A DNA stretch of 64,000 nucleotides from CAIWHR01 sp039931775 (GTDB taxonomy: Bacteria; Pseudomonadota; Gammaproteobacteria; Burkholderiales; Casimicrobiaceae). Numbering within the stretch: the first letter of the stretch is position 1; every line of letters begins with the position of its first letter. The DNA lies in the NCBI GenBank assembly GCA_039931775.1, contig JBDTRG010000041.1, positions 1-64,000 of the forward strand, in the 5' to 3' direction. The notes under the pieces are model-generated. The model saw nothing but the letters and a program-made list of their open reading frames with translations, ran no database searches and was not told the origin of the DNA. Shown here in pieces: positions 16,240 through 24,208 of the stretch. A program made the translations under genes and the position numbers.

Positions 16240-17565
16240 TCAGCGCACGAGGCTCGGTCGTTTCGGGTCGAACTTCCAATTCGGAATCAGGTACTGCATG
16301 GCGACGGAATCGTCCCGCGCGCCCAATCCGTGCTCCTGGTAGAGCTCGTGGGCCTTAGCCACCTTGGCCATGTCGAGTTCGACGCCGAGCCCGGGTTTCT
16401 TCGGCACCTCGACGAAGCCGCCTTTGATTTGCAGCGGTTCCTTGGTCAGCCCCTGCCCATCCTGCCAGATCCAGTGCGTGTCGATCGCCGTCACGCGTCC
16501 GGGTGCCGCCGCGCCCACGTGCGTGAACATCGCCAGCGAAATGTCGAAGTGGTTGTTGGAGTGCGAACCCCAGGTCAAACCCCAGTCGCGACACGTCTGC
16601 GCGACGCGGACCGACCCGGCCATGGTCCAGAAGTGCGGGTCCGCCAGCGGAATATCGACCGACTGCAAGGCCAGCGCGTGGGCCAACTGCCGCCAGTCGG
16701 TGGCAATCATGTTGGTGGCGGTCGGCAGTCCGGTGGCACGGCGGAACTCGGCCATAACTTCGCGGCCCGAAAAGCCGTCCTCGGCACCACAGGGGTCCTC
16801 GGCATAGGCGACGATGTCGCGTGCGCCGCGCATCAGGCGAATAGCGTCCTTGAGCAGCCATCCGCCGTTCGGGTCGAGTGTCACGCGCGCCTTCGGAAAG
16901 CGCTCGTGCAGCGCGGTCACGGCGGCCATTTCTTCCTCGCCGCGCAGCACGCCGCCCTTCAGCTTGAAATCATTGAAGCCGTATCGCGCGTAACTCGCCT
17001 CGGCAAGCCGGACCACGGCCTCCGGCGTGAGTGCCGTTTCGTGTCGAACACGCGACCAGTCGTCCCGCGCGTTCGGGTCGCACGCATAGGGCAGATCTGT
17101 CTTCGACCGGTCGCCGATGAAGAACAGGTAGCCGAGCATCTCGACCTTGTCGCGCTGCTGTCCTTCGCCGAGCAGTGCGGCGACCGGCACGCCGAGATGC
17201 TGGCCGAGGAGGTCGAGGAGCGCGGACTCCAGCGCGGTAACCGCGTGAATCGCGACGCGCAGGTCGAATGTCTGCAGTCCGCGACCCCCGGTATCCCGGT
17301 CGGCGAACTGCTCGCGTGCCTTTTGCAGTATCGCCTGATGATCGCCGATGGACCGACCGATGACGAGGCCCCGCGCGTCATCGATGGTCTGGCGGATCTT
17401 CTCACCGCCGGGAACTTCGCCGATGCCGGTGCGCCCCGTGCTGTCGGTCAGGATCGCGATGTTTCGCGTGAAGAACGGCCCGTGCGCGCCACTCAGGTTC
17501 AGCAGCATGCTGTCCCGCCCGGCGACGGGGATGACTCGCAGCTCAGTGACAGTCGGGACGGACAT
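16240..17565 (-). CDS. gudD: glucarate dehydratase
   Basis: A 441-residue enolase-superfamily enzyme of the mandelate racemase type. The KLK at 201-203 and His335 (GSHSNNHFD) are the two acid/base sites, and Asp231/Asn233 with glutamates near 256 are the metal and substrate ligands. The spacing closely follows E. coli GudD. It dehydrates D-glucarate (and L-idarate) to 5-keto-4-deoxyglucarate. I chose the ATG at 17565 (MSVPTV) because upstream codons do not resemble the family. A 16-bp element shared with garD lies 54 nt upstream. Confidence 0.93.
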   Translation of the reverse strand: MSVPTVTELRVIPVAGRDSMLLNLSGAHGPFFTRNIAILTDSTGRTGIGEVPGGEKIRQTIDDARGLVIGRSIGDHQAILQKAREQFADRDTGGRGLQTFDLRVAIHAVTALESALLDLLGQHLGVPVAALLGEGQQRDKVEMLGYLFFIGDRSKTDLPYACDPNARDDWSRVRHETALTPEAVVRLAEASYARYGFNDFKLKGGVLRGEEEMAAVTALHERFPKARVTLDPNGGWLLKDAIRLMRGARDIVAYAEDPCGAEDGFSGREVMAEFRRATGLPTATNMIATDWRQLAHALALQSVDIPLADPHFWTMAGSVRVAQTCRDWGLTWGSHSNNHFDISLAMFTHVGAAAPGRVTAIDTHWIWQDGQGLTKEPLQIKGGFVEVPKKPGLGVELDMAKVAKAHELYQEHGLGARDDSVAMQYLIPNWKFDPKRPSLVR

Positions 17566-17619
17566 CGGAGTTTCCAATCTTATTGCCGCGGTCGAATCTA
17601 GTCGAGCGGCGGGCCATCG

Positions 17620-17635
17620 CCTAGAAAGAAATTGC
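17620..17635 (-). promoter_or_regulatory. shared gud/gar cis-element, gudD copy (GCAATTTCTTTCTAGG)
   Basis: Read on the minus strand, this 16-bp AT-rich sequence is identical to the one at 19651-19666 before garD. It ends 54 nt upstream of the gudD start codon, in the 75-bp gap after the AraC-type gene. Orientation relative to the gene is the same as at garD. It is a likely binding site for a regulator of aldarate use. Confidence 0.6.
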
Positions 17636-17640
17636 CCCAT

Positions 17641-18423
17641 TCATCGTTCGATGCTCTGCTGGTATTGGGTGGGTGTCATGCCCATCAGAACCCGAAAGCT
17701 GCGATCCAGATGGCTGTGATCGGCAAAACCGAGGCCGTGCGCGATGTTCGTGATGCCGGTCCCCTCACGCAGCATGGCCTTGGCCTGCGCCATGCGCAGC
17801 AGCAACTGGTAGCGATGCGGCGTTATTCCTAGGATCGCCGTGAACAGCCGGACCAGGTGAAACTTGCTGACGCATGCGACCGTCGCGAGGTTGCACAACT
17901 GAATGGGCTCGACGTAGCGATTCCCGAGGTAGACGATCGCGCGCTCGAATGCGGGGGATCGACGCCAGGCCACCAGCAGCGTGCGGGCATTGACTTGCGC
18001 GGATTGGTTGAATCGGACTTGCGCGGTCAAGGCAGCCGTCCAAGGCAAGGCAACGCAAATGACCTGCGCCGCCAGCACCTCGGCAAGAGCGTCGCAACCG
18101 GTACCGATGTCGGGCCCGGATTCGGTCGACGAGCTCGAATCGTAGCAAACCACCTCGGCCCCGAACCGGCGTCGCGCCACTCGCGCGACCGAGGCGCCTG
18201 TCGTACCCGCTCCCAGAATGCTTACGGTGGTCGATCGCAGGCTCGACCACGCCCCGGCGTCGCCGAGTTCTAATGGCTCGTTGGTGCCAGATTCACCCCG
18301 TCGAAGGAAAGCGTACCCGATGCCAGGCCCCAGGACGTCATCATCGATCGAGCGTCGTGCCGCGGATGCGACGAGCCGCGGCAACGCACGGTTGATCGAA
18401 CTGACCAGGTCGACCAGCACCAT
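17641..18423 (-). CDS. AraC-type regulator with an N-terminal NAD-binding (2-hydroxyacid dehydrogenase-like) domain
   Basis: A 260-residue protein in one uninterrupted frame, starting at 18423 after GGAGGAG. Residues 160-260 are a complete AraC/XylS double helix-turn-helix (CVSKFHLVRLFTAILGITPHRY, then ITNIAHGLGFADHSHLDRSF and MTPTQYQ). Residues about 64-155 do not resemble the usual AraC sugar-binding cupin. They read as a Rossmann unit of the D-2-hydroxyacid dehydrogenase family: TVSILGAGTTG (GxGxxG at 71-76), VVCYD with acidic D95 at the end of the second strand, then LAAQVICVALPWT and ARTLLVAWRRSP, matching the order of that fold. The dehydrogenase catalytic His region is missing. It sits directly upstream of gudD on the same strand. 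Confidence 0.75.
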   Translation of the reverse strand: MVLVDLVSSINRALPRLVASAARRSIDDDVLGPGIGYAFLRRGESGTNEPLELGDAGAWSSLRSTTVSILGAGTTGASVARVARRRFGAEVVCYDSSSSTESGPDIGTGCDALAEVLAAQVICVALPWTAALTAQVRFNQSAQVNARTLLVAWRRSPAFERAIVYLGNRYVEPIQLCNLATVACVSKFHLVRLFTAILGITPHRYQLLLRMAQAKAMLREGTGITNIAHGLGFADHSHLDRSFRVLMGMTPTQYQQSIER

Positions 18424-18504
18424 CGGGTGACTCCTCCATTTCGGGCGTTCGGTCTTCGCGCGGATCCGCTTTTCATCCGGCGTCGCCTTGGCTCCAGGAC
18501 CAGA

Positions 18505-18534
18505 TTGTGCGCCGACGCGATATCGGTGAATAAT
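18505..18534 (+). promoter_or_regulatory. possible promoter of the LysR-type gene
   Basis: TTGTGC (18505-18510) and AATAAT (18529-18534) lie 18 bp apart in the AT-rich 160-bp region between the divergent AraC-type and LysR-type genes. The -10 matches consensus at five of six bases and the -35 is weak. Confidence 0.35.
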
Positions 18535-18552
18535 TAAAAAAACACGGTGTCC

Positions 18553-18570
18553 TATACTAAAACAGGTATA
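18553..18570. promoter_or_regulatory. LysR-type dyad TATAC-N8-GTATA
   Basis: A perfect 5-bp inverted repeat with 8-bp spacer, 13 bp before the GTG of the LysR-type gene. ATAC-N7-GTAT is the core bound by CatM/BenM-like LysR regulators, so this near match is a plausible autoregulatory site, placed just downstream of the likely start of transcription. Confidence 0.45.
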
Positions 18571-18583
18571 TAACGGAGGGACC

Positions 18584-19618
18584 GTGAAAGCGCTCCCCAA
18601 TCTGCTGACTCGCGGGCGGCTCAAGACCCGCCACGTTGTCCTGCTCGTGCACCTGGACGAACAGCGCTCGGTATTGCGCGCCGCCAAGGCCGCCCACATG
18701 ACGCAGCCCGGCGCCTCGAAGCTGCTCGGCGAACTGGAGGAGTCGCTCGGGGTGAAGCTCTTCACCCGTCACTCCCGTGGCGTCGAGCCCACCTGGTACG
18801 GCGAAATCATGACGCGGCATGCCCGCATCGCGCTCGCGGAAATGGATCGCGCCCACGACGAGATTACCGCGCTCAAGTCGGGCTTGACCGGTCGAACCGT
18901 CATCGGCGCGGTGGTGAACCCGGGAATGAACCTGATACCGATGGCCGTCGCCTCGCTGAAGCGGCGCCAACCCGGGATTCTGGTCAGGATCGAGATCGAC
19001 AACAGCGACGCGCTGGTCCGGCGCCTGCTCAAGGGAGAACTCGACATCGTCGTTGCCCGGGTGCTCGGATCTCACGCTACGGATGATTTGAGCTTCGAAC
19101 CCCTGGCCGTGGAAACGCACGGCGTGATCGCGCGTGCCGCACATCCGCTCGCCCGCAAGCGCCGCCTCAATCTGCGCGACCTCGCCGATCAGCCGTGGAT
19201 CCTTCCGCCCTCGGGCAGCCTGCTGCGGGATCGCCTCGATTCCATGTTCGTACTACGCGGGCTCGGCGCGCTGCGCAACGTTGTCGAGACCGCCTCGATT
19301 CAGGTCATCATCGGCTTGCTGCAGAATACGGACATGATTTCCGCTCTGCAGGTGGAATCCGTGGATCCGGACTGCAAAGCGGACCTTCTTGCGGTACTGC
19401 CGCTGACGCTGGGCGTCTTGATGGAACCGTTCGGGATCGTCACGCGGCGCGGCCAACCGATGTCTCCGGGTGCGGAGGCGCTGCTCGCGTCGTTGCGCGA
19501 GGCGGCCGAGCAGATGTACGCCAACACCGGAATCGCTGCGCCCAGTGACATTCGAACTGCCGCGACCAAGTCACGGGGGCGCACACTCATCAAGGCGCGG
19601 CGGGCCGACGAGGTCTGA
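18584..19618 (+). CDS. LysR-family transcriptional regulator of the aldarate locus
   Basis: A 344-residue LysR protein starting at a GTG with GGAGGG 4 nt upstream. The N-terminal winged helix is evident (RSVLRAAKAAHMTQPGASKLLGELEESLGVKLFTR), followed by a two-lobe periplasmic-binding-type effector domain that resembles GbpR/CbhR-like regulators of sugar acid metabolism. The C-terminal tail beyond about residue 315 is basic and unusual for the family. It is divergent from the AraC-type gene and precedes garD by 99 bp on the same strand, so it probably controls garD, the gud operon, or both. Confidence 0.88.
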   Translation: MKALPNLLTRGRLKTRHVVLLVHLDEQRSVLRAAKAAHMTQPGASKLLGELEESLGVKLFTRHSRGVEPTWYGEIMTRHARIALAEMDRAHDEITALKSGLTGRTVIGAVVNPGMNLIPMAVASLKRRQPGILVRIEIDNSDALVRRLLKGELDIVVARVLGSHATDDLSFEPLAVETHGVIARAAHPLARKRRLNLRDLADQPWILPPSGSLLRDRLDSMFVLRGLGALRNVVETASIQVIIGLLQNTDMISALQVESVDPDCKADLLAVLPLTLGVLMEPFGIVTRRGQPMSPGAEALLASLREAAEQMYANTGIAAPSDIRTAATKSRGRTLIKARRADEV

Positions 19619-19650
19619 GCCGCAGGCCGGGCGCGAACGCGGGGCCTTGC

Positions 19651-19666
19651 GCAATTTCTTTCTAGG
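19651..19666 (+). promoter_or_regulatory. shared gud/gar cis-element, garD copy (GCAATTTCTTTCTAGG)
   Basis: Identical over 16 bp to the element upstream of gudD on the other strand, in the same orientation relative to the gene, and 51 nt before the garD start codon. It is AT-rich in an otherwise GC-rich gap between the LysR stop and garD. Confidence 0.6.
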
Positions 19667-19717
19667 GCCGTCCGGTGAGCGCTGATAACGTTGTTGCCCT
19701 TACCCAGGAAGATGCGC

Positions 19718-21307
19718 ATGGCCCAAGTCTCGACGCAGAAGCCCCTGACGATTCGCATGCATGAGCGAGACAACGTCGCGATCGTCGCCAACGACGGCGG
19801 CCTGCCGGCGGGCACCGAGTTTCCCTCCGGCCTGAAGCTTCGCGAGCGCGTGCCGCAGGGCCACAAGGTGGCGCTCGTAGACCTACCCGAAGGAGCCCCC
19901 GTGCTCCGGTACAACGTGACCATCGGCCATGCGTTGAGTGCCATACCCGCGGGCAGCTGGGTGCATGAACGGCTGTTGCGGATGCCTCCGGCGCGCTCGC
20001 TCGACAACCTGCCGATCGCCACCGTCAAGCCCGAGCCGAAGCCCCCACTCGACGGCTATACGTTCGAGGGCTATCGGAACCTGGACGGATCGGTCGGCAC
20101 GCGCAACATCCTGGCCATCACCCAGACCGTCCAATGCGTTGCGGGGGTCACCGATTTCGCGGTGCAGCGGATCAAGAGCGAACTGCTGCCGAGATTCCCC
20201 AACGTCGATGACGTTGTCGCGCTCGAGCATACCTACGGCTGCGGTGTTGCCATCGATGCGCCCGACGCGATCATTCCGATCCGGACGCTGCGCAACATCA
20301 GCCTCAACCCGAATTTCGGCGGCGAGGTCATGGTGATCAGCCTGGGCTGCGAGAAGCTGCAGCCGGAGCGGCTGTTGCCGCCCGGAACGATCCCGATCGT
20401 CGACGAGCGCAACGTGGCGGACATCGGCAACGGCGACGAGGCCGCGCTGGATGTCGTCTGCCTGCAGGACGACAAGCATGTGGGCTTCCTGTCGATGGTC
20501 GATTCGATCGTGACGCAGGCGGAGGAGCATCTGGAGCGCCTGAACGGGCGCCGGCGCGTGACGGTCCCGGCCAGCGAACTCGTCGTGGGCGTGCAATGCG
20601 GCGGCAGCGATGCGTTTTCCGGAGTTACCGCCAACCCGGCCGTGGGCTTCTGCACCGACCTTCTGGTGCGCGCCGGCGCCACCGTGATGTTCTCGGAGGT
20701 CACCGAAGTGCGCGACGGCATCGACCAGCTCACCTCGCGTGCGGTGAGCGCGGAAGTCGCGCAGGCGATGATCCGGGAAATGGCGTGGTACGACGGGTAT
20801 CTGGAAAGGGGCAAAGTCGATCGCAGCGCCAACACGACGCCGGGCAACAAGAAAGGCGGCCTGTCGAACATCGTCGAGAAGGCGATGGGCTCGATCGTGA
20901 AGTCGGGCAGCTCGCCAATCTCGGGCGTTCTTTCGCCCGGCGAGAAGGCGACCCAGAAGGGACTGATCTACGCGGCGACGCCGGCCAGCGATTTCATCTG
21001 CGGCACGTTGCAACTCGCGGCAGGGATGAATCTGCACGTGTTCACGACCGGCCGAGGTACGCCGTACGGATTGGCGCAGGTTCCGGTGATCAAGGTCGCC
21101 ACGCGCACCGACCTGGCGCGGCGGTGGCACGACCTGATGGACGTCAACGCGGGCACGATCGCCACCGGCGAGAAGACAATCGAAGAGGTCGGCTGGGAAC
21201 TCTTCAAGCTGATGTTGGAGGTCGCCAGCGGCCGGAAGAAGACGTGGGCCGAGCACTGGAAGCTGCACAACGCATTGGTGCTTTTCAATCCGGCGCCGGT
21301 GACCTGA
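19718..21307 (+). CDS. garD: galactarate dehydratase (UxaA family)
   Basis: A 529-residue enzyme close to E. coli GarD over its length. The N-terminal SAF-like domain has DNVAIVANDGGLPAGT and GHKVALVDLP. The core has GYRNLDGSVGTRN, TYGCG, NPNFGGEVMVISLGCEK and CGGSDAFSGVTANPA. It dehydrates meso-galactarate to 5-keto-4-deoxyglucarate, feeding the GarL/GarR route encoded on the opposite strand. I chose the ATG at 19718 (MAQVST) because AGGA is best spaced from it; an ATG two codons upstream is possible. The gene is separated from the other catabolic genes by both regulators. Confidence 0.93.
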   Translation: MAQVSTQKPLTIRMHERDNVAIVANDGGLPAGTEFPSGLKLRERVPQGHKVALVDLPEGAPVLRYNVTIGHALSAIPAGSWVHERLLRMPPARSLDNLPIATVKPEPKPPLDGYTFEGYRNLDGSVGTRNILAITQTVQCVAGVTDFAVQRIKSELLPRFPNVDDVVALEHTYGCGVAIDAPDAIIPIRTLRNISLNPNFGGEVMVISLGCEKLQPERLLPPGTIPIVDERNVADIGNGDEAALDVVCLQDDKHVGFLSMVDSIVTQAEEHLERLNGRRRVTVPASELVVGVQCGGSDAFSGVTANPAVGFCTDLLVRAGATVMFSEVTEVRDGIDQLTSRAVSAEVAQAMIREMAWYDGYLERGKVDRSANTTPGNKKGGLSNIVEKAMGSIVKSGSSPISGVLSPGEKATQKGLIYAATPASDFICGTLQLAAGMNLHVFTTGRGTPYGLAQVPVIKVATRTDLARRWHDLMDVNAGTIATGEKTIEEVGWELFKLMLEVASGRKKTWAEHWKLHNALVLFNPAPVT

Positions 21308-21395
21308 AGCAATTCGACTGCTCTCGATCGCCGCGGGGCCGCACGCGCGGGCCAACACCGGTTGCGGTCGACCGGTCTCGCCTGTCTGCCAGGTG

Positions 21396-21415
21396 ACCTG
21401 TAGTTTTCTACAGGT
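21396..21415. promoter_or_regulatory. 20-bp palindrome ACCTGTAG-TTTT-CTACAGGT upstream of the LuxR-type regulator
   Basis: A perfect 8-bp inverted repeat around TTTT, 92 bp upstream of the response regulator start and about 90 bp after the garD stop. No T-run follows it, so it is better explained as a dimer operator, probably for the NarL/LuxR-type protein encoded next, than as a garD terminator. Confidence 0.5.
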
Positions 21416-21507
21416 GCGTACGGCAACCCATCGAGCGTAGTGTCTCGCACAGGGTCGACACCGCGAACCGTCGCGGTGAACGAGAAACCGCTTTCGGGGA
21501 GGAAGCC

Positions 21508-22179
21508 ATGCAGATCCTGGTGATCGACGATCACCCGCTTGTACTTGACGCGCTCGCGCAACTTCTACCGCAAATCGATCCCGCGATCGACGTGCGCTGC
21601 GTGTCGCATCCCGACGAAGCCGTCGCCGTGCTCGACAACGAGCCGGACATCGCTCTGATCCTGCTCGATCTCGCCCTCCCCGGCGCCCGCGGACTCGATT
21701 TTCTCTGCGACTTGAAACTCGACTATCCGGGCGTTCCTGTCGTCGTCCTTTCGGCGACGCACGACAACGCGACCGTCATGGCCGCGCTCGGCGCCGGCGC
21801 GCACGGATTCATCCCGAAGACTTCGGACGGCGGCATGCTCCTCGACGCGGTGCGCCGCGTGCTCAACGGCGGCGTTAGTCCGATGCCGGAGGCCGCCCCG
21901 ATGCCCGACGGTGACGGCGTGCGGATCGACCCGCGCACGCTCGGCCTGACGGCGCGCCAGACCGACGTGCTGAAGCTTCTCGCCCAGGGCAAGCCGAACA
22001 AGCTGATCTGCCGCGATCTCAAGCTCTCGGAGGGCACGGTGAAGGTTCACGTCAGTGCGATCCTCAAAGCGCTCCACGTCCACTCGCGCACGGAGGCCAT
22101 CGCGGCGCTCGCGCGTCGCGGCATCAGCGTCGAAACCCTGGCGGCACGCCGCGCTTCGATCGAGTCGACTTTCCGCTGA
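21508..22179 (+). CDS. NarL/LuxR-type response regulator
   Basis: A 223-residue two-domain regulator. The receiver domain has Asp7/Asp8, the phosphoacceptor at Asp54 (ILLDLALPG) and Lys104 (GFIPKTS). The C-terminal LuxR helix-turn-helix is GLTARQTDVLKLLAQGKPNK followed by LSEGTVKVHVSAILKAL. GGGGAGGAAG precedes the ATG. The hybrid kinase gene starts 50 bp later, so they form a likely two-component pair. The inducing signal and targets are unknown. Confidence 0.92.
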   Translation: MQILVIDDHPLVLDALAQLLPQIDPAIDVRCVSHPDEAVAVLDNEPDIALILLDLALPGARGLDFLCDLKLDYPGVPVVVLSATHDNATVMAALGAGAHGFIPKTSDGGMLLDAVRRVLNGGVSPMPEAAPMPDGDGVRIDPRTLGLTARQTDVLKLLAQGKPNKLICRDLKLSEGTVKVHVSAILKALHVHSRTEAIAALARRGISVETLAARRASIESTFR

Positions 22180-22229
22180 CTCGGCCCTTCGTCGGATACC
22201 CGCACCGGCGAAACCGGCGAACTCCGCTC

Positions 22230-24086
22230 ATGGCCAGTGTCGAGTTCGCGCCATCCGTGCTGGCGCATGCGCGCGCCGACCAGATTGCCTCGCTCTACGG
22301 CTCGTGGCATCGGACGACCGTGTCGATGGTACTCGGCGCGTCCATCCTGTGCGGCGTGCTGTGGGACCAGGAGATCGGCTGGACGATGGCCATGTGGTTC
22401 GCGGCAATCCTCGCCAATCAGGCATGGCGCGGCGTCCTGACGCGCGCGTACCTTCGTGCGCAGCCGCCGGTTCGCGATGCGTGGCGCTGGGGTGCGTACT
22501 GGGCGGTCGGATCGACGCTCGCCGGTGGGCTCTGGGGCGCCGCTGCAATCGCGATGTTCCCTGCCTCGCCGGCATACCAGGCGCTGTTCATCGTCTGCCA
22601 GTTCAGCGTCATCCTCGGCGGGTTGAGCCTCACCGCCGTCTATCGTCCGTCGTTCCACGGCTTTGTCCTGGCGGCGCTCATCCCTCTGATCGTGCGCGTC
22701 GCGCTCGAAGGCGGCCGGGCGCACCTTTTCACGGCGCTCGTGCTCGTCGTCGTGCTCGGCTTCGTGCTCGCCTTCGGACGGCAGGTCAACGACGTGCTGA
22801 CGCAATCGCTGGCGATGCGCTACGAAAACCTCGACCTCATCGGCGAATTGAAGGCGCAGACCGAAGCAGCGCTGGCAGCGCGCACCGCCGCCGAAACGGC
22901 CAATCGCGCGAAGAGCCAGTTCCTCGCGGCAGCGAGCCACGACCTGCGTCAGCCGTTGCACGCGATGGGCCTGTTCGCAGCGGCGCTGGCCGCGCGGGCG
23001 CACGATCCCGACGTCAAACCGCTAGTCGCCAGCATCCGCGCGTCGGTGGAGGCGCTCGAAGCGCTGTTCGGACAGCTGTTCGACTTGTCGCAGCTCGAAG
23101 CCGGAGCATTGCATCCTGCGCCCGAAGCATTCGCCCTCGATCCGTTGCTGACGCGCGTCGCCGCCGATCTCGCGCCCCAGGCGATGGCCAACGGACTCGC
23201 GCTGCGGGCCGTGCACACGCGCCTTGCGGTTCGAACCGACCCGGTCCTGCTCGAACGAATCCTGCGCAATTTCGTGACCAACGCGGTTCGCTACACGCGT
23301 CAGGGCGGCATCGTGCTGGGCGCACGCCGTAGCGCAGACACCGTCCGCATCGACGTCATCGACACCGGCGAGGGAATCGCCGACGCCGACCGTGCGCGCG
23401 TGTTCGATGAGTTCGTGCAACTCAAAGCGACCTCGCGTCACCCCGCAGGCGAACGGGGAATGGGCCTCGGCCTGTCGATCGTGAGGCGGCTCGCCCAGTT
23501 GCTCGACCATCGAATCGACCTCGACTCGGCGCCGGGACGCGGCTCGCGCTTCTCGATCGCGGTGCCGCGAACGACGCTGCCTCGCCGTCGGCGCGACGCG
23601 CATCCCGCCCGCTCGCCGGCGCCGGCGATCGCCGCGCGCGCGCTTGCCGGCAGGACGGTCGTCGTCGTCGACGACGATCCTGCCGTGGTCGCCGCGATGC
23701 GCTCGCTGTTCGCGTCGTGGAAGGCCTGCGCCGTCGGCGGCGCCGACGCCGATGCCACGCTCGCTACGCTGGCGGCCACCCCGGGGGCTTCGTACGGCAA
23801 GGTGGACCTCATCATCGCCGACCTGCGCCTCGCCGACGGCGCATCGGGCATCGACGCGATTGCGAAGTTGCGGTGCACGCTCGGCAACGACACGCCGGCA
23901 TTGATCGTGTCCGGCGATACAAGCGGTGCTGCGCAGGCGGAGGTGGACGCGGCGCAGATCCGCCTTCTGTTCAAGCCAGTCGTCGCGACCGCGCTCAAGG
24001 AGGCGGCCGAAGCAGCGCTCGACGTTTGCGGCGATCCGTCAGCCACGCGCACGAAGCAGCGAGTTGCCCAACCCGTTTCGCGATAA
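22230..24086 (+). CDS. membrane hybrid histidine kinase with C-terminal receiver
   Basis: A 618-residue protein. Residues 30-185 form about six hydrophobic helices with no obvious periplasmic sensor. A coiled-coil linker (200-228) leads to HisKA with phospho-His237 (AAASHDLRQPLHAMG), then HATPase_c with N-box NFVTNAVRYT (about 347), DTGEGI and GLGLSIV. A C-terminal receiver (475-600) has Asp531 (LIIADLRLADG) and Lys582. The SHDLRQPLHA form belongs to the group of hybrid kinases commonly paired with small LuxR regulators in Burkholderiales. Confidence 0.9.
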   Translation: MASVEFAPSVLAHARADQIASLYGSWHRTTVSMVLGASILCGVLWDQEIGWTMAMWFAAILANQAWRGVLTRAYLRAQPPVRDAWRWGAYWAVGSTLAGGLWGAAAIAMFPASPAYQALFIVCQFSVILGGLSLTAVYRPSFHGFVLAALIPLIVRVALEGGRAHLFTALVLVVVLGFVLAFGRQVNDVLTQSLAMRYENLDLIGELKAQTEAALAARTAAETANRAKSQFLAAASHDLRQPLHAMGLFAAALAARAHDPDVKPLVASIRASVEALEALFGQLFDLSQLEAGALHPAPEAFALDPLLTRVAADLAPQAMANGLALRAVHTRLAVRTDPVLLERILRNFVTNAVRYTRQGGIVLGARRSADTVRIDVIDTGEGIADADRARVFDEFVQLKATSRHPAGERGMGLGLSIVRRLAQLLDHRIDLDSAPGRGSRFSIAVPRTTLPRRRRDAHPARSPAPAIAARALAGRTVVVVDDDPAVVAAMRSLFASWKACAVGGADADATLATLAATPGASYGKVDLIIADLRLADGASGIDAIAKLRCTLGNDTPALIVSGDTSGAAQAEVDAAQIRLLFKPVVATALKEAAEAALDVCGDPSATRTKQRVAQPVSR

Positions 24087-24143
24087 CGGTCGGAGCCCCC
24101 GATCCTCCGATCGACCACGCGCGCGAGCGTGCGAGGCGCTCCC

Positions 24144-24177
24144 AAAAAACTCGGGCCCGGCGCGATGCCGGGCCCGA
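24144..24177 (-). terminator. rho-independent terminator of the Spy-like gene
   Basis: Read on the minus strand, TCGGGCCCGGC, a five-base loop and GCCGGGCCCGA form a perfect 11-bp GC stem followed by six Ts. It lies about 30 bp past the Spy-like stop codon and is the clearest intrinsic terminator in the window. It may also help end transcription from the kinase gene on the other strand. Confidence 0.85.
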
Positions 24178-24208
24178 ACACTTGCCGCGCTCCATCAAGG
24201 GAATGGCG

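Noticed and set aside
19883..21358. 491-codon antisense frame over garD
   Set aside because: Arg/His/Asp-rich translation with no recognisable motif; garD on the other strand is unambiguous.
21357..21376. ACCGGT repeated 8 bp apart after garD as a possible terminator
   Set aside because: Short arms, no T-run, and a far better palindrome lies just downstream.
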